Below are positions 57,070 to 64,000 of a stretch of DNA of 64,000 bases, piece by piece (positions within the stretch are counted from its first letter, which is position 1; the number at the start of each line of letters is the position of its first letter). Location: assembly GCA_030374805.1 (NCBI GenBank), contig JARGSG010000026.1, positions 124,001-188,000 of the forward strand. Direction: 5' to 3'. Both the position numbers and the translations under genes were made by a program. Below the pieces are notes generated by a model. It was given only the letters and a program-made list of their open reading frames with translations, was not told the origin of the DNA and made no database searches. Origin of the DNA: Gracilaria gracilis (Eukaryota; Rhodophyta; Florideophyceae; Gracilariales; Gracilariaceae).

Positions 57070-59811
57070 ATGACTACACGGAAAGCCTCCTCGGCCAAAC
57101 GAGCCAACTCCACGTCGCACCCCCGTCCGCGACACAAGCCCAACATGCTCGCCTTCACCGGCGTGGAAGACCATGCCATCATCACCATGTTCACCATTCT
57201 CATGGCCAAACAAGTCACCGTCAAGGCGCACTCGGTCACGTACCACGGCTTGTTTTCCGGCACTGAGCGTCTGTCCAACAAGCAGGAACTGTGCCTTGAG
57301 TTACGCTACGTGCGCATTTCACGCACGCCCTCTCCTCCCGTTGTGGTCCATGATTTGCGAGGTTCCACCGCCAAACGCGTGCTTATTCCCGTCACTTGTG
57401 TGTCGTCGCTTACGGCCGCCATGCCGGATTTGTCGCCGGCGAAGCCAGACACGCCTAAGGGCTTTGCGACCGATGCTGAGATTTCGCGCGCCTCTGTGCG
57501 TGTTGGTAGGGAGTTGAAGCGCTTTGATGACTTTGATGCTTCCACTCCGCTTGTGTCCACGTCGCGTTCCGGCAACAACGCCGATGAGCAGACGTTTGGC
57601 GACCTTGCTACCAATTGTAAGAGCACCCGTAGCTGGGATCAGTTTCAGGTCAATCGCGACAAGTTTGGCGTGAATCCCACCTTTGATGAGACTGAGTACA
57701 CCACCAAGATTGACCGCTCTGGTGCCAACTTTGAGCAGAGAGAGCGCGAGGCTCAACGTATGGCCGAGGAAATTGAGAGGACTGAGTCCAGTAACATTCA
57801 TCTTCGTGAGGAACGTAACCAACAGCTTGGAAATGACTTTGATGAGGACGCTAGGTTTAGTGGCGTTCAACGCCCGCCTGCTCAACATGCACAGAAAACA
57901 CCCGTGCAGCCACGACGCAGTTACCTCGCTGCCGCTTCTGGAACTACTGAACAGTCGACGCCCTCCAAGCCTGCGCCTTCTGTTAACAAGAGCGCCCCCA
58001 GCACGAAGCAAGTTACGAACACGGCTGCTAAGGGTGCTGCGAACAACAACAATAGCAAATTTGTAGCATCCAATACAAAGGCTGCTACTGGCAACGCCAA
58101 GCAGCACATTGCTGCCAACTCGAAGCAGCATTCATCGGCAAAGGGCTCACATACGTCAAAGTCTTCTGGCCAAGGCAAGTCGCAGGTGGTAGATAACAAG
58201 TCGGGCAGCACCACAGCTTGGACTACAACTAGTGTCTCTACTACAGCTACTGGGAAGGGCAAAGCGCATGCGCCCGCCTCCAAAGCTTCTACCCAATCTA
58301 CCAAATCGTCTAACGCTTCGAAGAACAGTTCCCCCAATGTATCATCTACTGCAATTCAAGGAAAGGAAGCAGCTACTCGTGCTAACATGACGAAGGGACC
58401 GGCTGTTACTTCTGCTGGTTCTGCTGAGAAGGAGCGGGCTACGCTCGATAAGCAGGTCAAGTCCGCTAATGTGAGAGAGCGCTCCGGGAGTATTCCACAA
58501 TTCATCAAGAATCGAAACTACATCACTGGCCGTAACTCTCCAAACCAGTCACGGAACTCCCCTTTGCCCACTTCTGCTGTTGCCGATACCTCAGCTGTTG
58601 GGGTTTTGAACCTTGACGCACAGACTCCAAACCTTGGCCCGGAACAAATTAAGCGATTTGAGGAATACAAGACTAATCGTGAGTTCCAATCCATTGCGGC
58701 CAATCGAGAGAAGATTACGGACGATCTGAAGAAATTCAGCACTCAGCTCGATTCTCGCAACGGTTCTATTCGTCGTGTGCACAACTCCTCTGCGCAGACC
58801 ATTTCTAGAGTGTCGAGCAACGTATCGACCTCTTCCAATTCAAATTCATCGAATCCTACGGAGAAATCTACCGTTACGAATGTATCTACCAATTCGGCTG
58901 TAACTTCTGACAAGAATAACAATAACTTAGTGACTAAGGAAAAGAAACAACAAGGCAAAGACCCTGTCACCGACAAGAAGAAACGCGGCGAGAAGTCTGA
59001 AGAAACTGGAGCCAAGAAAAATGCAGACAATCAGAAGAGCTCCGAAGAACCGAAACAGAAACCAAAATCGAAGTTTAAGTTGAACCCCAACGCCCAAGAA
59101 TTCAAATTCAACCCTGACGCACCGGCGTTCGAGCCCACAACGCCGAAGACCACTCCACAACCTTCCCCTGCTCAACCGCCTGGTATGATGGCTCCGTTTC
59201 CTCCCGGAGCCGCTCCACCGGAGTTTTCTCAGCCAATGCCTCCACCTCCTCAAGGATACGCGGTGACAATGCAACCCATGGCTCCCATGCCGTACGGCGG
59301 ACAGCCATATGTCATGATGCCTGGTGTGCACGCAGCTGTGCCAGGTTCTGGAGGTATGGGATATCCGTACATTCAAGGTAATCAGATGGGGTTCCCACCG
59401 GGGCCCGTTCCAGGACGATATCCACCAAGCCCAGGAGTACCAGTTTCCTACGGTGGTGTATACCCACCGGTTGCTCCGTTGGTCATGGCACAAGGACCCC
59501 AAAGAGTTCCGTCGTCAGCGTACTACTACAACCCTAGTCCTTATGCAGGTGGCCAAGGCGGAACCCCGAACATGCCGCATCATCCAGGGCAGCATATGTT
59601 CCCACAACATCAAATGGGGCCAGGCCAGATGCAAGGTGGAATGGGAAGTGGACCCCGTGGACCTCACGGTAACCATCGCAGGGGCGGCCCGGGCAAAGGG
59701 CGTGGCAAGCAGTATAGTCACTCTCATGGACACCCTAACAACAACACGATAGAAAGACAGTCACCGACATCTTCCCACGGTGCTGCTACCTCTGAGCCTG
59801 GAACTCGGTAG
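57070..59811 (+). CDS. ATXN2: Ataxin-2/Pbp1-like protein
   Basis: The first ATG (57070) gives 913 residues. The Lsm domain of about 30-111 opens KPNMLAFTGVE and includes YHGLFSGTERLS. LsmAD at about 186-238 reads WDQFQVNRDKFGVNPTFDET and REREAQRMAEEIER. The rest is disordered, rich in Ser/Thr/Asn, and interrupted by a PAM2 motif near 668 (KLNPNAQEFKFNP; L-N-P-N-A-x-E-F), which binds poly(A)-binding protein. The end is Pro/Gly/Met-rich (PYGGQPYVMMPG). This order of Lsm, LsmAD and PAM2 is shared with human ataxin-2 and plant CID4. The family controls mRNA stability, translation and stress granules. It is convergent with adenosine kinase, 126 bp apart. Confidence 0.94.
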   Translation: MTTRKASSAKRANSTSHPRPRHKPNMLAFTGVEDHAIITMFTILMAKQVTVKAHSVTYHGLFSGTERLSNKQELCLELRYVRISRTPSPPVVVHDLRGSTAKRVLIPVTCVSSLTAAMPDLSPAKPDTPKGFATDAEISRASVRVGRELKRFDDFDASTPLVSTSRSGNNADEQTFGDLATNCKSTRSWDQFQVNRDKFGVNPTFDETEYTTKIDRSGANFEQREREAQRMAEEIERTESSNIHLREERNQQLGNDFDEDARFSGVQRPPAQHAQKTPVQPRRSYLAAASGTTEQSTPSKPAPSVNKSAPSTKQVTNTAAKGAANNNNSKFVASNTKAATGNAKQHIAANSKQHSSAKGSHTSKSSGQGKSQVVDNKSGSTTAWTTTSVSTTATGKGKAHAPASKASTQSTKSSNASKNSSPNVSSTAIQGKEAATRANMTKGPAVTSAGSAEKERATLDKQVKSANVRERSGSIPQFIKNRNYITGRNSPNQSRNSPLPTSAVADTSAVGVLNLDAQTPNLGPEQIKRFEEYKTNREFQSIAANREKITDDLKKFSTQLDSRNGSIRRVHNSSAQTISRVSSNVSTSSNSNSSNPTEKSTVTNVSTNSAVTSDKNNNNLVTKEKKQQGKDPVTDKKKRGEKSEETGAKKNADNQKSSEEPKQKPKSKFKLNPNAQEFKFNPDAPAFEPTTPKTTPQPSPAQPPGMMAPFPPGAAPPEFSQPMPPPPQGYAVTMQPMAPMPYGGQPYVMMPGVHAAVPGSGGMGYPYIQGNQMGFPPGPVPGRYPPSPGVPVSYGGVYPPVAPLVMAQGPQRVPSSAYYYNPSPYAGGQGGTPNMPHHPGQHMFPQHQMGPGQMQGGMGSGPRGPHGNHRRGGPGKGRGKQYSHSHGHPNNNTIERQSPTSSHGAATSEPGTR

Positions 59812-59937
59812 CTTGTTTATTCTTAATTCATTCGTCCCAAGGACTAACTACTGGCCATGTAAAAAGCCAACACTTTACTTCTAAAGATCTCTGTGCTCGG
59901 CTTTTTCTTGCCAACCTCACTCAGCTTTCTGTTCCCC

Positions 59938-61017
59938 TCAGTCGGAGTAGGTTGGTTTTCCAGGGAAGGCACATCCTGACTGCTGAATAATTACATTCGC
60001 AGCGTAGTGGCCACGTGCAACGCACTTCTCGGTCTTTGATCCAGCCGCAAGTCCAGCCAAGAACCCACCGACAAAAGCATCCCCAGCCCCGTTCGTGTCG
60101 ACGATTTCATCTTGCTTGATCAGGATTACTGGATAACGATCCACAGACCACACGCGACTATCATCAGCAACAACTACGATTGTAGAGTCCGAGCCTTGAG
60201 TAAACACGACTGTTCTTGGGCGAGCGGTCTCCTTCGGAGATTGCGCAAGCTTGATGGCAATATCTTCGACGTCTTTGGAGTGCCAGCCCATCGCTTCAGA
60301 TAGAGTGCCGGCTTCCGTCTCGTTGCCAAAGCAAATGTCTACGTACGGAAGCAGATTTTTCATGGCCTCGAAGAACGGAGGTACTTGCATCAGAAATGGC
60401 GCCGAAAGATTAAAGCTCATAGTCTTTTTCTCCTCTGCGGCATGTTTCCCGACGGCCATCATAGAATCGGGCGATACAGTGAGGAAGAAACCAGCGGTGT
60501 AGTAGATCTTGGCTTTCTCGACAATCGACCATTGCTTTTGATCCTTGAGATGGTCAATCTTGTAGGTATTGGCTGCGGAAAGGTTGGCCACAAGAGATCG
60601 GTCCTTGCCGGTAATGACAACAGCGCAAGTACCTGTCGGGACTTGCGGGTTGACAAAGTAGCGAACGTTGACGCTGTCTTCCTCACAGCAAGCCGTCATC
60701 TTTTTGCCAAAATCGTCAGCGCCGATAGCTCCAAAGTAAGAAGTGGCTTTATCCTTCTGGAGCATCCATTGAGCAACACGAATAGAATTCTGGGTGGCAC
60801 CACCAGCGATGTAAATGACACCGTCCACTGCAGCAAGCTCCTTGTACAAAGGCATGTGCTTCTCTTCAGCCAAAATTGCATTGTTCGGTTCCAATCCATA
60901 TTTGGTGAGAACTTCATCAGAAACTGCTGCTGAGATATCCAGCAGCGGGTTACCCATGCCAAGAATGACACCCTCAACGATCGCATCTTCCAATCCACCA
61001 GTCATGCTCGAAACCAT
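59938..61017 (-). CDS. ADK: Adenosine kinase (pfkB family)
   Basis: This 359-residue enzyme has the usual length of plant adenosine kinases. It reads LGMGNPLLDISAAVSDE, then AGGATQNSIRVAQWML (adenosine binding), GDFGKK-like ADDFGKKM, and the PfkB signature DTNGAGDAFVGGFLAGL with catalytic Asp. PQVPTGTCAVVIT and SLVANLSAANTYK are also typical. It converts adenosine to AMP, salvaging purines and clearing adenosine from the SAM-dependent methylation cycle. No targeting signal is present. A downstream ATG at 61005 would remove four residues only. Confidence 0.97.
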   Translation of the reverse strand: MVSSMTGGLEDAIVEGVILGMGNPLLDISAAVSDEVLTKYGLEPNNAILAEEKHMPLYKELAAVDGVIYIAGGATQNSIRVAQWMLQKDKATSYFGAIGADDFGKKMTACCEEDSVNVRYFVNPQVPTGTCAVVITGKDRSLVANLSAANTYKIDHLKDQKQWSIVEKAKIYYTAGFFLTVSPDSMMAVGKHAAEEKKTMSFNLSAPFLMQVPPFFEAMKNLLPYVDICFGNETEAGTLSEAMGWHSKDVEDIAIKLAQSPKETARPRTVVFTQGSDSTIVVVADDSRVWSVDRYPVILIKQDEIVDTNGAGDAFVGGFLAGLAAGSKTEKCVARGHYAANVIIQQSGCAFPGKPTYSD

Positions 61018-61628
61018 TGCAAAGAAACTACTGCACAGTATTGTTTTAGTCTATAAGAAGATTTCGGCCAAGATCGAGATGCGAGCAAGGGATGAAAAGT
61101 GTGAGTCAGTTTCCTCCTAGATACCCAGTCCCAGACCGAAGAGACGAAAGAAATATCCTATCAAACGCTACTAGAGGGCGGGCGGCGATGGGTGGAGAGA
61201 AGAGCCCGCAGAGAGCAGCTTGTGAGCATGCGGTGGCGGGTTTGGCAGCCAGTACGGTACTGTCAGGAAATGATCCAATTTCCAAACTTTTTCGCTTTGT
61301 GCCACTGTTTTGGAATGTTATTATTGGACCCGTGTTGCACCTCAGCAGAGCTGCGGTGCAATCACAACGGATACATTTGCCATCCTCGCACGACTCCTTA
61401 CGCTCCCCTTGGCCACGTTCCGAACCCACAATCATCACCTTGATGATGATGTTGACCTCAAGAGCCCTTCATGCTAATTGGATAGCATATGCTCTACAGC
61501 ATCGGAGAACCGAGCCCTATTCAGCGTCCTATCGGCGGCTTCTGCGAACGCCGAATTCCTATGTCGGCATTCGTCTTCAACCCAACCAACCGCTCTCATC
61601 ACGCTAGCGCCCGCCCTGCATAGCACAT
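61018..61628. other. Divergent spacer between ADK and the EEP gene
   Basis: I see no gene. Frames in this stretch have no motif. Confidence 0.5.
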
Positions 61629-62933
61629 ATGCCCCCCAACCGGCAGCCAACGACTTTTCTTCCAAAGTATGAACGTCTTAATCAACAAGATTCGGCTGCT
61701 ATCCTTTTGGAGTTCGAGCAACAGACCGGACTTTCGATAAGACCTCCCATATCTGCTCCCAGTGTTTCGACCCGTCGCAAAGTTGTGCGACTTAATCTGG
61801 CCACCGATGAGGAGCTCTGGGGCGATTTGCAAGCGGTGCGTGGCATCGGAATAAGAACTTTGAACAAGATTACCACCGAGCGAGCGCTTTGCGGGAGCTT
61901 TCAAGGAGCTGCTGATTTTGACAGGCGCGTGAAACGAATCAAGTTCTCCAAGTTAGAGCAAGTATGTGCGGAGCACGAGCTGGTCTTGTCTTTTGAGACC
62001 CCAGCAATCAAGCGTCACATGGAAACTAGAAAACGAAAACCGTACATTCATCCCTCACTTTTGCGCGAGAGCACGCCGCTTGATGGCCGTCATCGTCAAC
62101 AATTCAAAGAAACTATCGTGCTGTCTTCGTGGAACGCTGGGAGAATGTCAACATTTAGTGACCGGTACGAGGAGAAAGTCGGTCATCTTTTCCGGTTTAT
62201 GGCTGATTCGCAAACCGATATCCTTTCTCTTCAAGAAGTTTGTGAGGGCGTCACAGAAGATATATGTGATCGTTTGCTGGAAAAAACGGGTGTGGTCTGG
62301 AGCTCGAGTGAGGCTTACGGACACGGTGAGGAGTTGGGAACTGGACTTTCAACTCTATTTCGTCTTGACAAGTTTTTCGAGCAAGGCGATGTCAGGCCCC
62401 TAGACACTCTCCTTTCTGCACTGCCTTTCAGACGTATACCCGAGGTGGTACTGCTAGGCATTAGCGAAAAGGGTGATGAATCTCTAACGCTGATAAATGT
62501 GCATCTCGATCAAGCCGACCCTCGGGAAGAGATTGGCGCAGTTGCCGCCATTGTGCAGAAGCTTCGCCAGATATGTCAACATGACGAGGGGGATGAAATG
62601 ATTGTTGTGCTTGGAGACTTCAACATGAATCCTGATTCGCTTGCGTTTTCTCCCTTGAGAGACGCAGCGCTTGTTGAATTAATAAGACCACCGACAGAGA
62701 CAAGCTTGCTGTGGCACCCTTTCCACACAATACAGTCCACCACTACGATTGGTAACCAGTGGTACGATAACATTTGGATTTCCAAAGGATCTCGGAGTAG
62801 AATCAGAGACGCATGGTGCTTCGATTTCGGTGGGCGCCGCCAAAGTCTTGGGCAAAGCGGACACCAATATGCAGCGCAGAAGAGAGCATCTTGCAGTGAC
62901 CATCTCCCAATTGTTGCGAGAGTTCAAATCTGA
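61629..62933 (+). CDS. HhH plus endonuclease/exonuclease/phosphatase domain protein, EEPD1-like
   Basis: This 434-residue protein first has a helix-hairpin-helix like that of ComEA/EEPD1 at about 55-100: RLNLATDEELWGDLQAVRGI, then GIRTLNKI. From about 168 to 434 it has the EEP fold: LSSWNAG, DILSLQEVCE (metal-binding Glu), INVHLDQADP, VVLGDFNMNPDS (catalytic Asp and Asn), QWYDNIWIS and SDHLPIVARV (catalytic Asp-His). All residues of the Mg-dependent DNase-I-like active site appear intact. Human EEPD1 has the same HhH-EEP order and takes part in replication-fork repair. No transit peptide or NLS is obvious. It is divergent from ADK. Confidence 0.87.
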   Translation: MPPNRQPTTFLPKYERLNQQDSAAILLEFEQQTGLSIRPPISAPSVSTRRKVVRLNLATDEELWGDLQAVRGIGIRTLNKITTERALCGSFQGAADFDRRVKRIKFSKLEQVCAEHELVLSFETPAIKRHMETRKRKPYIHPSLLRESTPLDGRHRQQFKETIVLSSWNAGRMSTFSDRYEEKVGHLFRFMADSQTDILSLQEVCEGVTEDICDRLLEKTGVVWSSSEAYGHGEELGTGLSTLFRLDKFFEQGDVRPLDTLLSALPFRRIPEVVLLGISEKGDESLTLINVHLDQADPREEIGAVAAIVQKLRQICQHDEGDEMIVVLGDFNMNPDSLAFSPLRDAALVELIRPPTETSLLWHPFHTIQSTTTIGNQWYDNIWISKGSRSRIRDAWCFDFGGRRQSLGQSGHQYAAQKRASCSDHLPIVARVQI

Positions 62934-64000
62934 CTATCCTGTACCGTGTAGATGCTAATGCGTTTATCTCATTACACTTTCAACCCTACATCTAAAAGCC
63001 ATTTCGTTTGCTAGTTCACAGACGTCATCATGTACATCATGGTGATGCAGTTTAATAAATAGTGCTTTGTTTGACGAATATCTATTGCGGTTAGGAACAA
63101 GTAGGTTTCCCCCGCCGGCGTGTTACATTCAGATCGAATTGCTGAACTTCAAAGCCAGGATTACTACCAAAATGTGATGTTCTGGCTTTTTGTCGTACTC
63201 AATAGTGGAACTTCTAAGACTGAAGGCAGAGGCAAGGAAAGAAGAAGTCAAACTCGACTGAATTCTCACTTGACCTTTTGCCAAATTTCATCATGTGTTC
63301 TCCATATATCGGGAGCTACATCGTTGCGGCCTCTGTACAAACCATGAAGAGAGAAAGATGCGAAGCATTTTGTGGTACGATGTCCCTTGACAAATGCAAC
63401 TCGTAAGTTTTTATGTTAACATGCTCACCCAACAGTCTTACCAGGCTTTGAGTCGAAGTGACCGCGTTATTTCTTGAAATCGTTGAAGACTAACCAAGTT
63501 CCTCTCTCTCTCTCTTTCTCTCTGTTTACGGACACCTCAGTCTCCAATTGGTAAACTCTCTAGAAGGCTGAAAGCTTCCTTCGAAGGACTGAAGCTACCA
63601 TACATTTCTCCATGTCCTATTTTGCTAAGCTCGTACTCAGAAACATATGATCATGGGCCACTATTTGTGTATTGGAAGATGCTTTCTCTCTCTCTCATTT
63701 ATCGGCACATGTAGCTTAGTTACAACTAAGTGTAGTGCGTTTCTAGTTAAAGAAGCGCTTTCTCACTAGGAAGGCCAGCACTTTCTCAGGTCATTTTCGG
63801 TTGATATCAGCAACAACAAGATTCCGATGATGCCTTAGATCCCAAATTCGGGAGAGTAAAGATTTCTTGACGATACGACGCTCATGGTCGTACTTTCTCC
63901 CAATGCGGTGGGTGAAAAACTTAGAGAGCAATGGAAAGCCAGTACTAGTCGGGAAATGGGAGAAAGAATTGTTTTGTCACAAAGTGAGCGTAACATTCGC
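62934..64000. other. Gene-free end of the window
   Basis: I see no gene. CT-rich microsatellites lie near 63504-63524 and 63685-63696. Confidence 0.5.

Noticed and set aside
56640..57266. 208-codon frame before the ataxin-2 gene
   Set aside because: It is built of the C21 homopolymer and C-rich leader and is out of frame with the conserved Lsm domain.

Overview
The window reads as nuclear DNA of a eukaryotic alga, most likely a red alga (a florideophyte such as Chondrus is my best guess; I cannot confirm the species). Reasons: most genes are single uninterrupted reading frames, the three spliced genes have short GT-AG introns (about 84-141 bp), and plastid-type genes (phytyl ester synthase, CSP41) sit among purely eukaryotic ones (DNA ligase IV, RRP12, ataxin-2, PDCD2, eL29, initiator tRNA-Met, CCT-motif proteins). 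I find no bacterial operon structure. About 29 protein genes, one tRNA gene and one retroelement remnant are supported, roughly one gene per 2.2 kb.

Layout. 0-5.6 kb: 3' end of a decayed LINE, a (6-4) photolyase/animal-type cryptochrome, a tandem array inside inverted repeats, and a bZIP factor. 7-12 kb, GC-rich: a three-domain plastid phytyl ester synthase fusion, a CCT-motif gene, initiator tRNA-Met, and a three-exon eL29 gene that single-frame ORF calling misses. 12-23 kb: DNA ligase IV, RRP12 and a nuclear DUF4211-like protein. 22.6-26.8 kb: a gene desert. 26.8-30.2 kb: a second CCT-motif gene, a three-exon coiled-coil protein, and a methyltransferase ending 6 bp from it. 31-46 kb is the least familiar part: two related three-TM proteins of an unrecognised family, an unrelated seven-TM protein, a four-to-six-TM protein, a G-patch protein, mitochondrial mS38 and a membrane-anchored SixA-type phosphatase. 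It also holds several long perfect palindromes. 47-64 kb: FYV7-like rRNA processing factor (two exons), RAB5IF/RCAF1, CSP41, a secreted Hog/Hint protein, UDP-glucose 4-epimerase, PDCD2, ataxin-2, adenosine kinase and an EEPD1-like nuclease.

Functional themes. Ribosome biogenesis is frequent (eL29, RRP12, G-patch protein, FYV7, PDCD2, mS38, initiator tRNA). DNA repair appears three times (photolyase, ligase IV, HhH-EEP protein), and plastid or light-related functions several times. These look like ordinary eukaryotic neighbourhoods, not operons. The best candidates for undescribed biology are the paired membrane-protein family, the GGCT-hydrolase-acyltransferase fusion, the secreted Hog protein and a set of dispersed short palindromic motifs confined to intergenic DNA.
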